64,000 nucleotides of DNA from Gordius sp. MW1 (taxonomy: Eukaryota; Nematomorpha; Gordioida; Gordea; Gordiidae), in assembly GCA_964036665.1 (NCBI GenBank), contig OZ038533.1, forward strand, positions 4,450,001 to 4,514,000, read 5' to 3'. How positions within the stretch are numbered: position 1 is the first letter of the stretch; each line of letters begins with the position of its first letter. The position numbers were made by a program, and so were the translations under genes. Positions 22,591 through 35,200 of the stretch are shown piece after piece. A model generated the notes under the pieces. The model saw only the letters and a program-made list of their open reading frames with translations. It searched no databases and was not told the DNA's origin.

Positions 22591-24146
22591 CAATATATTT
22601 AACAATCCGCCATTACCGCCATTTTTTAGAAGGTCATGAATTCACTATTTATACAGACCACAAGCCACTAACTTATGCTTTCAGTACACCTATCGACAAA
22701 TACTCCCCGCGGGAGATTAGACAGTTAGACTATATTTCGCAATATACTACCGATCTCCAATATATAGCTGGCAAATCAAATGTAGTCGCTGACACCCTCT
22801 CAAGGTCTGAAATTGATTCCGTTGATTTTAAAGACAGGCCCCTAGTAGAAAGGTTAGCTTTGGCTCAGATGGAAGAAAAGTCGGCATTTCAGGACCTAAA
22901 GTCCCTAAAATTAACGCAACTGCCTATACCTGGCTCTGATTTGACCGTGCAATGCGACATATCCACAACCTCACCTCGACCACTCGTTCCAACTTCACTC
23001 AGACGCGTAATTTTTGATAACTTCCACAACTTATCACACCCTGGTACGCGTGCAACACTTAAGCTGATTTCACGTCGATATGTTTGGCCCTCCATCAATA
23101 TGGATGTAAGGAAATGGGCCAAATCGTGCGTTGCTTGTCAAAAATCGAAGATTTATCGCCACATAAAAGCCCCTTTAGGCACATTTGCTGAACCTGACGC
23201 TCGATTTAGCCACATCCACGTCGATCGCGTTGGTCCACTACCACCGTCGAATGGATATACCCACTTACTCACCATTATTGACCGTTTCACACGATGGCCT
23301 GTCGCCATGCCGATCCGTGACACCTCAGCCCAAACGGTTGCAAAAGCTCTGATCAAGTATTGGATAGCTGACCTCGGAGTACCATCAAGCCTCACAACAG
23401 ATAGAGGTCCCCAGTTTGAGTCCGAATTATTTCGGAATCTCACGCAACTCCTTGGTGTAAATCACATCACAACCACTGCCTATCATCCACAAGCCAACGG
23501 CATGATTGAGAGATTTCATCGACAGTTGAAAAGTTCTTTGATGGCACAAGGTGACACAAACAAATCGGATGAGCTCTTACCATTAATTTTGCTTGGCATT
23601 CGAACCACAATCAAGGAGGACTTAGGTTGCACTCCAACCGAATTAGTTTATGGCACTACACTTAGACTTCCCGGCGAATTTTTCACGAACTCAAGAACAC
23701 CTCATAACGCCTCCGAATTTATTAAATGCCTAAAACAACATTTTTACCATTTACCTTTTAAAAAAGTCAGGACACAATTGACAAATGCGAGTACAACTTC
23801 ACTTCTTAGGGACTGTAAATACGTTTTTATCCGTAATAATTTCGTTCGAAAAAGTTTGGTGCCACCATATGACGGCCCGTTCAGATTAAAGTCCAAACAT
23901 GCTAAATATTTCATTATTGAAAAAAACGGAAAAGCTGACTCAGTTTCGATCGAGCGATTGAAACCTGCATATTTAGATACTTCAACTCAGCCGCTTACGG
24001 ATACCAAAAATGTAAATCCACCCAAAGTTTGTCCCTCCGACGACATCGCCGGACCAGCTAACTCCGACCCAGACCTAACAAAATCAAAAGAAAACATCAC
24101 ATCGAGAGGAAGGCACGTGCATTGGCGCTATAAACTACTACACTAG
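22577..24146 (+). pseudogene. pol: pol: RNase H end and integrase
   Basis: The frame restarts with RHFLEGHEF, TDHKPLTYAF and VVADTLSR (end of RNase H). The integrase carries a zinc-binding HHCC domain (HPGTRAT..SCVACQ) and a DDE core with VDRVGPLPP, TTDRGPQFE and the E-containing YHPQANGMIERFHR. The C-terminal part ends at TAG 24144-24146, 33 nt before the 3' LTR. Integrase appears undisrupted from 22860 on. Confidence 0.92.
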
Positions 24147-24179
24147 CCACAACTCTCCGAGTGGAGCCCCGAGGATAGT

Positions 24180-24515
24180 TGTAGAGGCTACGAATTAAAT
24201 TTAACGCGCTAATTGGAATCAAAAACCTTTTTTCGCACGCTACTTTCCCTTGACCCCGTCTAGGCGAATTCTAACACGTTACGTTATTTAATAACCCCTC
24301 GCTTGTACTTAACCATCACGTTATTTTTATTTTAATAGCCCCTCGCTTGTATTCAACCATCGCCTGATTATTCAAATGATAATGGGCTCGCGCAGCTAGA
24401 TAAGCACAACCTAAAAAACTAACAGGATCATTATTCATTTTTTCGCATATACTTTCCACTACCAATAAACTCGATTACTAAAGTATCTCTTCTATTAAAT
24501 GAAATAACCACTTCA
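24180..24515 (+). repeat. 3' LTR (336 nt), two copies of the 42-nt repeat
   Basis: Same ends as the 5' LTR and very similar sequence apart from the repeat number and a short insertion after AATCAAA. Confidence 0.9.
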
Positions 24516-24519
24516 TAGT

Positions 24520-26540
24520 CGCAAATAATTAGGGTCATAGTTATTGCCTCTAATAGTTATGATGACAAATATATTATGGGAAATTACAGTGAATATAAAG
24601 CAATTTAAAATTAGTATAAGAATTTGGGCTAGAGAATTAATGCTAGGGTAAAGATCTGGATAAAATGCGAAGTATTTCAAATATGACTATATGCGTCAAG
24701 ATTGTATGTAGAAGACTTCAAAGATGCTCATTAAATTTTGTAGTAATAATAGTCTAATAGTATTGTATTTTAGGCATATAACAAACAAAACTAAAGAATC
24801 TAATATAAATTTAGTATAATATGGTAAGGTTGCGTGATAGTGGGGTGATACGCGTGATAGTGGGGTGATACAGGTGATGGTGGGATGATACGCGTAATGG
24901 TGGAATGATATAAATTAGGATATACAAAAGTAATAATTAAGTCTTTGAATAGTGAGTGGCCGTGCTATAACATCTGATATGCAGTCTTTGAATAGTGAGT
25001 GGCCGTGCTATAACAAATAGAAATGGCCAAAATCGTATCTTATTTGAATTATAATGTCAGGCTTTGAATAATATTACACCAGATAGATTAAGCTATTGTA
25101 TCTATATCTACATCGTATCTCTAATAAATTGCAAGGCAAAAAGGGGAATGAGTTTAGAACAACGTATCTACTTTTCTTAGTCTACCCTTGCTTCTTTATA
25201 ACAAAAAGAATCTGTATCTATTGTTTGTTATTATTAAAATTAGGTATTATATAGCGAGAAGTTTATTGCTTAAGAATTTATATCTGTATTAAAATATTTC
25301 CATTTTCTCAAGTGTAAATAGTCAAAAATTTATGGTTTTAACATTTGTAGAAATGTTTGACAAATATTTAAAGTTTTGTTCATAGTTCCTGTTATGTTCG
25401 GGGGTTGTGGGAAAGGGAACTGTTGGAATCTTACAGACGAGTCTACGGAATCACCTTTGAGTTCAGGATTAAGGGATTCGCTACTGCATTTGTGGACGTA
25501 ATAAAAAATTTAAGCTTTAAGATAACCTTGATTTAGTTGGTACGGTTTTGATTGCATTTGTATAATTAGGATATTGTGCAATTTTTAAAGTATAAGGACG
25601 TAAATATATGTCGTAAGTTTTTTCGAAGGGAGGAGAGTTTCTGGTGTTGTCGGAGAAGGGTAGAATTTTAGGGGTAACTTAGATGTTTCTAACGTAGGGG
25701 TTAGTGAGGTCATCGATTAGGAGTAATGTAAAATTAAACAGTACAGAAATGTAAGAAGGATAATTATTTCGGAAAGAGTAAATGAGTACGGGACAATTTC
25801 ACCATAAAATAGGGTAAAGTAAAGTAGCTTTGGGGAGAATAAAAAAGTAATGTAAAAAATGGAATTGCGTTAAAAAATATATGTCAGACCCCCCCCCCCC
25901 TCTTAAAAAAAGTCTGGCTACGCGCCTGCATATGCCTATAATATCGTAAATATCCTATTGTTAAGTGTCAATTACACAGGTCTACAAAAAAACCATCCTG
26001 CTATCGGACATATGATTCTGATACAGAATTTTGAGATGAACAATAATCAATTTTTTCCCAAAACCTTTTTAGATAAACGAGCTTGAAGGTGCAAAAAATG
26101 CCCATTTTAACGCTTTTTGAGGCTAAATGCAACGGCATTTTTAATATATACCGAAAAATACTAATTAATTCCTGTTGATTAAAGTGTCATCTATGTCCAT
26201 TATTTTAGTTTTTTGTTTCACAACTAAGGTGCAAAACGGAGTATACTCCAGTACCTAGTGCGTACGCGATGTTTACTAACACATCTCTCTCTTCCTTCAC
26301 CTACTCTCCTCCACTCCTGATCCCTTCATGCGTGTTTGGATAGAAATGGGGGCGTGAGTGGGATTAAAAATTAAAGATCATACTTTTAAGAATTTTTTAA
26401 GCTTTATTTTAAAAATAAGAAAATTTAATTTTACATTACTTTATAAATTTTTTTTTTTAATATATAAAATACTTTATTTTAACTTTAATTGTATACAAAT
26501 TTACATTAACGACTAAAAAGTATAATAAGAAAGGTATAAA
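24520..26540. other. Non-coding AT-rich region with two small tandem repeats
   Basis: At 24838-24905 a unit of about 20 nt (CGCGTGATAGTGGGGTGATA type) occurs about four times. At 24941-25018 a 35-nt segment starting GTCTTTGAATAGTGAGTGG occurs twice. Near 25886-25930 is the C-run and GGCTACGCGCC end of a decayed CATGGGCGTAGCC MITE. No exon was recognised. Confidence 0.5.
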
Positions 26541-26720
26541 CGCGCGAAGACTAAACCTGAACTGTTTTTATTATCTATGCCATTGTCTAATAAACATTGT
26601 TTTGTACTAGGACCTATAGTGGCTTCCACAATTGGAAACCTAGGCATCCAATGCCTCTCTTTTTTAAAACAAATTGGGAGAGCAATTTCCATGGCCTCAT
26701 CGGATTCGAAAGAGTCGTAT
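26541..26720 (-). pseudogene. Inverted fragment of the UROS last exon
   Basis: Read on the minus strand, 26563-26613 repeats the UROS coding sequence at about 27571-27622 almost base for base, including the peptide GPSTKQCLLDNGIDNKN. A further weakly similar stretch follows (GTTTAAAC-like against GACTAAACCTGAA). The surrounding minus-strand frame is open from about 26705 to 26519, but its other part (MEIALPICFKKERHW) is not UROS-like. It lies about 210-270 nt upstream of the UROS start and in opposite orientation, so it looks like a partial inverted duplication rather than a gene. Confidence 0.75.
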
Positions 26721-26825
26721 TACATCAGACATTAAAATTACAACTAATTTAAAGGTTTGGTTTGCAAACTCATGAAAGCTAAAAATTTGGAAAATTTGTA
26801 TCAAGACGCGCTTTGTGTGAAACAT

Positions 26826-27692
26826 ATGACGTCTATTTTCTTATTTAAGTCTGAGCAGGTCGACGATCAGTACCTGAGCAAAATAGGTATTGTTATAAAT
26901 TATTAAATCAATCTTTGTGAAGAAAACATTAAATCATATGTGATACCAACCATTATGATCAACCCCTATAATGAGAATGAAATGTTAAAGTCTTTATATC
27001 AACCTAATCTATATCAAGGGTTGATAATAACTAGCTGTCAGCCAATATATATTATAAGAAGTATATGTGATATAAAATTAAATGATTTTAATATGAAGAC
27101 GATGTGGAATCACAAAAATAATTATTCTATCAGCCCTAAAACTTCCAACACAATATTCAATAGTTTGGGTATAGCCATAAAGGAAGAACACCAAGCTTTA
27201 AATTCTTTATCATTAGCACAAAAGATTGTAGAACAAAGTAAATAAACTTAACAATTTTTAAAGTTAATAGGTAAATATTTTGCATCATCACTGCCATTTT
27301 TGTTTCTTAAAAGTGAAATAGCTTTAGAAACAATTGAAAAAACTTTGAATGAAAATAATATACCAGTGGAAACATTAACTGTATATAGGTCAATTCCTCA
27401 TCCCAATTTAAGCATTTCTATAAATGCTGCTCTAAAAATTCATTCAAAACTTAATTATCAATTTATTTATTTGGTGTTTTTTAGCCCTTCATGCATAAAA
27501 TTTTCTCAACCTTACATCAACAAATTTTTTGAAATATGCTCCAGTATAAAATACATTGCACTAGGTCCTAGTACAAAACAATGTTTATTAGACAATGGCA
27601 TAGATAATAAAAACATTTCAGTTTGTTTAAAACCCCACCCACAAGCAATTTATGAAATCATAACTAATTTTATTAATACAGAAAAAATATAA
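26826..27692 (+). CDS. UROS: Uroporphyrinogen-III synthase
   Basis: Exons 26826-26886, 26923-27237 and 27271-27692 join in phase to 265 codons plus stop, the same length as human UROS. The enzyme closes and rearranges hydroxymethylbilane to uroporphyrinogen III in the cytosolic part of haem synthesis. Family landmarks appear in order: an N-terminal FLFKSE strand, GLIITS, the linker with PFLFLKSE, ETLTVYRSIPHP, FFSPSCIKF, YIALGPSTKQCL and a final PHPQAIYEII. The ATG at 26826 is chosen because MTSIFLFKSE aligns with the usual start; an upstream in-frame ATG at 26771 would add 18 residues. The two introns are only 36 and 33 nt, with GT..AG ends. It converges with the PGC-1-like gene. Confidence 0.94.
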
Positions 27693-29235
27693 AGGATACA
27701 CCAGTATTTATAGTGCTCATATTATATATTTTGAATTGCTACGCAATTTATCGGCTTTTGTTTGTTATGTTTTACTATGTATTTTATATATTGATGTTTT
27801 ATTCTGAGTACAATTTAATAACCATAAAATGTAACTACTTAATATATAAAAAAAAGTTTGTCCTTTAGACTACAATTTTAAAAATGCTATTTTCCAACTT
27901 CTTCACTTTTGATTAGAGAATAGGTAAAATTACAATGATAATTGCCTATTTGAACACAAAAAATGATTAAAGCTAAACTCTTAATTGATACATATCACTA
28001 ACTCGCATATTTAAACATAATATTGTGACAGCAAGTAACCAAAAAAATTTATTGTAATAGTAGTATGGTAGGAACAAGCCCGCAACGAAAAAAAAATGAT
28101 TTCCATTCATTCCGCTAAACAAAATCCCGTAAAAGAGACACAAGTGCACGCTGGGAGTAAGATGGGTGTGAAAGCGAAAAAAGAGCCTAGAGTGCTAACG
28201 ATTCTTTTGATGAGGTATATATGTTTATATCTCGATAGAAATAGCGTTTTTCCTCTAATACATTTCAAAGGTTAAGGGGCGAGGAGGTTGCTATGAAATC
28301 AAAGTAAAGGGGGGGGGGAGGGGAAGGGTGCTGGCTGGTTCAGAATGATGCCTTGCATGCCAAATTAAAGAAGGTGCGTGCAAAACGTGAAAACAAGTGG
28401 GCAGCAATCAAAAACCGTTCAAAGGCTGTACTGTCCACTGGGCCAACAACAAAAACGATGATATGAGGGGAAAAAGTGAACCAAACTCGCGCGTGTATGT
28501 AGTTTAGTAGTAGGACGTAACGCGTAAAGAAAAAATGGCCGAGAGCACGTATATAATTATATAACGATTTCGACGAGCATAATGTACAAATCTATAGGTA
28601 TATATAATTTTCTAATCAAAAAATAATTATCTAGGGCTCCAATGGAATAAAAGAGCTATCGATGTAATATGATGGGGGGTGTGGTGATTAAACCAAATAA
28701 TTTCTAACGCACAAAAGAAAAGTTGAAAAAAAATGTTAACAAGCGCTGAACGAGTGGAGATGACAAAACAGGGGGATAACAATAATAGCGTAGGCATTAA
28801 AATTCATATTCAGGAGCACAGAAGAAGGACGGTAGAGGGTGAATTTTCGTTTCTACAACTTCTGAGGGTTCGACTGGGGTTGGGTGCTGTAATGGACCGG
28901 GAGGGCTCGGGTGTGATGAGGATAGGTTTTGATTTGCCGATTCGCTGATTGGATTCATTATTCTTAACTTCGCTAATCGCGGAGGCTAGTGGTGCCCAAA
29001 TAAAAGAGGTAGATTAGATTGATATTATTTATGAATAAGGATGGAGTGTGTGTCGTGTAAATTATATGTAATATCTAGAAACATTTAAGGGCCTCTGAAA
29101 TGTCGATTATATCGGAAAATCTCTGAATTTAGCCATTTATTTTTTAGTCAATATAATACATGCATATTAAATAATTATTAATGTTAGAAGCGGTTGCTTT
29201 AGATCATAAATTATCTGGTATTCATTAATTTGTAT
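27693..29235. other. Convergent intergenic region UROS / PGC-1-like gene
   Basis: AT-rich, with a G-run near 28310. A plus-strand frame at 28733-28948, and opposing open frames on the minus strand, show no domain; I do not call them. A minus-strand stretch with open frame 28760-29015 could belong to an alternative end of the neighbouring gene, but its main transcript already stops at 29277. Confidence 0.45.
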
Positions 29236-29241
29236 TTTATT
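29236..29241 (-). terminator. Candidate poly(A) signal of the PGC-1-like gene
   Basis: AATAAA on the minus strand, about 36 nt past the stop codon. Confidence 0.6.
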
Positions 29242-29276
29242 ATATAGTAACTTGGGTTCAAATTTTTGACTAGATG

Positions 29277-32200
29277 TTAACAAATATACTTTAGCTGATC
29301 GCAACACAAGTTTGTAAAATTACTTATTGGTAGAGGGTGCCGGCTAGACTGGTTTTCTCGAGGCGTATGCATGGACACCTCAAATTTGTTATTACCGGCG
29401 ATGTGATTGCCTCCTGGATGATATGAAGTGATGAATATTAAGGGATAATAATGGTATGAACTAGTGTTATAATAAAAAGACCCGAGCCTTCTTTAGTCCA
29501 CCTTTGGTGTTAGTGGACTAAACAAAAATAGACCAAGGTTATTGGTCTGTGTTCTGAGTCGACCCCTAGGCTTGGTCGAAATTTGAAAAACAGACCAAGG
29601 ATTTCGGTCAAAACCTCGCTGTTTTTACAACATAATTAGGAACACAACTTATGCAACCGTTCAACAGAAAATAAAGGGATAAAACTCACTTCTAACTGCC
29701 GTCAGGGCATCCCGCTTGTTATGGTACGTAACTATGGCGTATCTGATTATGGAAAATAAAATGAATTAAGTAAAAAATAAATGCGGAAATTGTGGATTTA
29801 AATAAAGATCGAGCGAAAATCGCAAAGCAAGCTTTAAAATTAAGCTGTTCTCACCTATTTGTTGTGCAGGCATTTATGACGACGTTTTTTATGGGTCCGA
29901 ATTTTTTGAAGAGACTCTTTACATCTCCGAGGCCCAGGGTATCGCTTATACCGTTAACCTTAACCCACCCACACTCTTGATCGCCCTGTAACAAATACAC
30001 ATATAAACTCGGATATTTTTGAGAAATCAAACGTAACATTTTAAATGTAACAACCTTACAAGCAGTGAACTTTATATATAAAAGTAAAAATTTATGAAAA
30101 AACAAATTTAATGCGAAATAACTAGTGTTCAAAAAATCATATTTCCAGCATCGTGTTTAAGAAATTTGCCACAAATGTCCAATTTATGAGTGGAAATACA
30201 AAAGTAAAAATTTACTTTGGTGGAAGCATCGGTATTGACAAAGTTAGGGGTAGCTTTTTGGGGAGAGGGTCTGTTGGTATGATGCCTTAGGTTTGTGGCG
30301 CTTTTAGAAGAGGAGGCTGAATGATATCGTACGGTCGTCGGGTGAGATGGGGCCGATTTAAGGCTATTTCTTGCGTTTCAAAATAGATGACATAAAAGTT
30401 TTTTATAAGATATATATTAAATTTTTATCTTTATTTTTAACTCTCAATAAAAGGTGACTTAATCCAAATAATTTAGCAACGAAACTATGTAAATATGTAT
30501 GAGTAAATCAAGTATATGGCTTATAGACTTAACGTTTCCTAACTTGGTAGAGGGTGGTGGCTGGGCAGTAGCGGTTTCTACCCGTTTGAGGTCCAAGTCT
30601 ACCAAGGTGGTCATATCATTCCACGACGAAAAGAGTGGGGGAGACGTGCAACAAGGAGGTAATTCCTTCTTGGGGTCACGTAAGGCCGATTTAGAGCAGT
30701 CTACCGTTTTGGTTGTGAATTCCTTGCAAGAAGTTTTAGCCTTCTTACTACTAGTAGTAATGCTAGTGGTCATGGTGGTAATGGGCGTACTATTGGAGTC
30801 TTTGGAGCGACTGAGCGGGGAACTGGCTAATTTATCGGCGGGGCGATGACTAGTGATGGTCGAAACCAGAGGAACATCTCGGCTCGCACTTTGAATGGTG
30901 GAGGTATTGATGGGAGGAGGGGAGGGAAGGCCTTCCTCTTCTTTAGTTAGGAGGAAAGCGAGAAAATCGTTGTCCAACTCCTGTCCAGCCACGTCTTCTA
31001 TAAAATTGTCCACGTCACCTCTAAGCTTGGGCAGCAAGGGGCTTACCGAAGTGGTTCGTGGTAAGAATGCTGCTTCGGGGTCGAACTCCTCCTTAACGAC
31101 CGAGCTATGGGGTAGACCGGGGGCAGGGGGGAGCGGGGCTATGCCCGCCGATATGACTCGGGTTTGGGGCAAGGCGAGGTTAAGCGAATTTTGTTGCACG
31201 GGGGGCATATTAGATTGCGCCAGGATCCTAACTTCTCCCCTCTCGTTAGTAGCCGTTACTATGGTAGGCTTGCACTTTTTGGCGAGCCCGAGCGTTTGTT
31301 GTCGTTGTTGATACTGTTGTTGTTGCGACGCCGAAGGTCTTTGGCTGGGGGTCGCGTTATTCAGCGATATCTGTCTTTTTCGCCTCCTGCTTTGGCTATC
31401 CTTACCAACGACGGGGGTTATGAACGGAATAGGATTGGTGACATGTATTGAGGGGGTTGTTGCTAGGAGGGAAACCAAGCGAAGGGGTCGTTGATTGGCG
31501 CTTCTTGGAGGAAGAGACAACGTGATAGGGGAAGCGGAGTCGCGTTGGGAATTAGCGTTGTTGTTTTTTGGTGCAATTTGCGACAACGACAACTGATTGC
31601 CCGACCCGCGTTTGGGTAAGATGGTGGGCAAACTCTTTTTAACACCACTACCATTCGTTTCGACGGGAGCCGGGCAGCCTTCCGTTTTATCGGGGAGGGT
31701 GTGGGCGGGGTAGTAACGACAATAATCGTGATCGTCCATATGGTGAGAGCCGAGTGGTGCTTGAAGAGAGTTGGACTGGGTATCGGTTTCGTTGTTGTTG
31801 CCGTTTGAATTTTGAGACGGCTTAGGAGCGGGAGCCTTGCACTTTTCTGCACCGAACAAGAGCGATAAATACGTGTTATAAGCTTAGCCTTAGGATATAG
31901 AAATAAGTAAAATTTAACTTTAACGTACACCGTGTGTGGGTATAACATGCCACAAAGTGAAGTTATGATAATCCCTTTGGTTTAAATCTTCTTACATTAG
32001 AGGTTATATCAAATTATAACCCCGACTTACATGTACTACAAGATGACATTTTAAAGACATTGTACACAAATAATAAACAACAACAAAAAACTAATTCCGA
32101 GCCAAACTAGCGCTATTAGCACAAAATTCACTGGGGGACTAGGGAGTGCTACGATGTCACACACAAAATGAGTCAGTTATAAGCCAAGCCACGACTACAA

Positions 32201-35200
32201 AATTCATGCAATTTGTCACCTTTCTTGATTCCATTGGCAGGGGCAATATGTTTGGAGCTCTGATGCAACAGCGCGTTTTGCAGGGGTAAATCCTGGTACG
32301 CGTCGTGCAAGAAGAGGTCGGAAAAGTCGAAAACGGTTGCGGCGTTAGAGAGGGGATAAAGGGAAGAAGGGGAGGATACCATGAGTTGACCGGCGCTATA
32401 ATCGAGCGGGGAAGAAGATAAACTACTGCAGACACCGCCGTTACTACAGCGCGAACGGGAAGAATCGCTGATGTTGGTAACGCGATGTGGAAAGCGGCTC
32501 TGATTTTTAACAACTATTCCTGGATCTGCGTTATCGCTGTTGGGGGCAGCAGATGGCTTAGCGACGGGCCTGGGTGAGGTAAGGTAATTGTCTAGGTCCC
32601 TTTGGAAATTTAAAATGTCTTCGGTTCGACGGAAATCGTCCTTCTCACCTAATATTGATATATGGCATAAATTGGTGATTTCACAAAATCGAAGTTATTG
32701 GTATAAATACTACAAATCGATTGGGGTACATAGTACAATGTGACCTTAGTGTTATTTAGCAATTTAAGTTGTTTACTCAACAAATGCAATAGATCTTTTA
32801 GTGGTGATAGTACCGCATTTCATGAAATGTTTATTTTTATAGAAATGGTAGCATATAATCGCGGATAATATATCCAAACAATTAATTAAGAAGGTTAGCT
32901 AAACGTTTGGGTAAAACCCCGAGATAACAAGAAAGTTCATTAGAACAAAGTGACGAGATTATGTGGTTTAAGACCTAGAAAATGTTGGAACTAAAAGACT
33001 AAAAAGGCAAAACATTTTTAAAGAGTGAAAGATTGTCACGAGTGACTAAAACACGTAATTACAAAGAAAAACGCAAGTTCTGGCAAAAGAGAGAAACGAA
33101 AAACTACTCACCATCCAAATGCTGTTCAAAGTGCATCAGGAGTTGGGACAAGTCGAAGGTTTGTTGCTGTTGCTGACCTCCCATTTCTACACAATAAGAC
33201 ATTTCGGAATACATTATCATTAAACCATAATATAGACTAATACACTGCACTAAGGCTGCACCGATATCGGAATCGGTATCGCGATATCGGTACCGATATC
33301 ACGATTTTTTAACGATATCGGTATCGGTTATTAATCGACCGATACCGATACTTGAAACTTTTTTTCCAAATATTTTATATTTGTTAGAGCTGTATATCCA
33401 TATACTTTTTAAATTAAATTTTACTTAATTGCTTTTAAATCTAATTTATTTTTTCATTGATTGATTAATTCAAATTTCTACCACCACTTATTTATATTAT
33501 TATGTAAGTTAGTTTATATTTAAAATTTATAATATAATGTATTTATTTTTATATTATATATTGTATATACGATTTTTAATATATATATTATATAATATTT
33601 ATCAACAAAGCATTTAAAATATTTTAAATTAGAATAACATTCTATGTTGTGTATTATTAATTCAAAGATTTGCCAATATTAGCAACATGGCCAGAAAATA
33701 TTTGTCGTCACCCGCCACATCTATCCCTTCTTAATCTATTTTTAGTATAACTGGTGATATTGATAGTCCACATAGAAGATCTCTTCTACCGGAGACTATT
33801 GAAAAATTACTATTTATGAAAAAAAATTTGGAATATTTTAAATAAAGCTTTATAAATATTAACAGGTGTCATTTTTATAAGATGTAAAATATCGGTATCG
33901 GTATATTTATTTAAATATCGGTAGTATCGGTATCGGTTAAAAATTTGATATCGGTGCAGCCCTACACAAAACTTTTATTATATACTAGATGAACCCGGCA
34001 AACGTTGTTTTGCCATTTACCCGGGTGTATTAGCAAAAATATATATCATAGATAAATTTCAATAGATTAAGAATATATCAAATATAATTGGTAAGTGTTT
34101 ATTATGCAAATTTTTTTAAACAAATAGTTAAAGAGGGTCCAAGGCCCATGCCCACCCAAGAGAGAAAACCTGGCCCCATGCCCCCCCCCCCCAAGAGAAA
34201 AATTTTTCGCCCCCTGGCCCTTCAAGCAATTTTTTTTAATTTTTGTAATTAAGAAACAATATCATAACTATAATTATTTGTTTCTGAATAAAACTTTCAA
34301 TTCTGAACTTAATAATGTCCGAAGAACTGAGATATATCAACATTTATTGGCACTTTGTTAAAAGTATTTTCATTTTTCTCCTTATTTAACGCGCAAAAAA
34401 TGACAAAATTAGATTTTTTAAATTTATTTAGCCACGCAGGAGGGGACACGACCGTCCAATAATGATAATAATTGACAAAAAGTTTCCATTTTCCGCAGCA
34501 CATGCCTACATTTATCACACTACAAACGATAGATACGCAGTACGTCATGAGGTTGCGTTTGATTGACATTTTATTAAACGTCAAAACGTTTAAAACAAAC
34601 TCGATCGAAAACTACTGGACCGATTCGAACAATTCTTAAAACATGCTTCGGAGTGTCAGGAATAAACTGTAAAATTTTGAGCCAAATCGGTCTGGTAGTT
34701 TTCCAAAATTGGTGGTGGCATACACACATATATATATATACATAGTTTCATTTTTATATATAAGATTTACGCATATAAAGATTCAAAACCCACTTAGTTT
34801 TAATTGCTATGCAATTTATGGGCTCGTTTTTTGTTGTCCGTCCGTCCGTCCGTTGTCTGTCCGTCCGTTGTCTGTCCGTTACCCTCCCTATCTATTTGCA
34901 TTGGGTATATTAGGTTATCGCTTTTTTAAATTTATGCATGAGAAAGAGGTGCCCCACCCCTCATCTCTATCTCCCTCGGTGTGTTATATATAAGATTAGA
35001 TTTGTTAAATTATCTATTATATAAACATAAATAAAAGTTGGTTACTTTTAATTGCTATGCAATTTAACTAGTTATATAATAAACATAAATAAAAGTTGTT
35101 TACTTTTATTTGCTATTCAATTTAACTAGTTTTTGTTATATAATAAACATAGATAAAAGTTGTTTACTTTTAATGCTATGCAATTTAACTAGTAATATAA

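Larger units (their letters stand above)
19797..24515 (+). mobile_element. Ty3/gypsy LTR retrotransposon, nearly complete
   Basis: Two LTRs (19797-20215 and 24180-24515), both starting TGTAGAGGCT and ending CACTTCA, enclose gag and pol in the order protease, reverse transcriptase, RNase H, integrase. A TAGT target duplication lies outside (19793-19796 and 24516-24519). No envelope-like gene follows integrase. Gag and pol carry several single-base frameshifts (near 20350-20570, 22100-22150 and 22575), so this copy probably cannot move alone. Structure and the gag pattern (ARLRALLT.VELGDRTLS, later SKLAETADKIV) resemble gypsy elements common in arthropods and other invertebrates. Confidence 0.93.

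Noticed and set aside
28733-28948. 71-codon plus-strand frame as a gene
   Set aside because: No recognisable domain, promoter or splice context; the opposite strand is equally open.
30499-31451. Plus-strand open frames opposite the large exon of the PGC-1-like gene
   Set aside because: Antisense shadows of a long, GC-richer coding exon.
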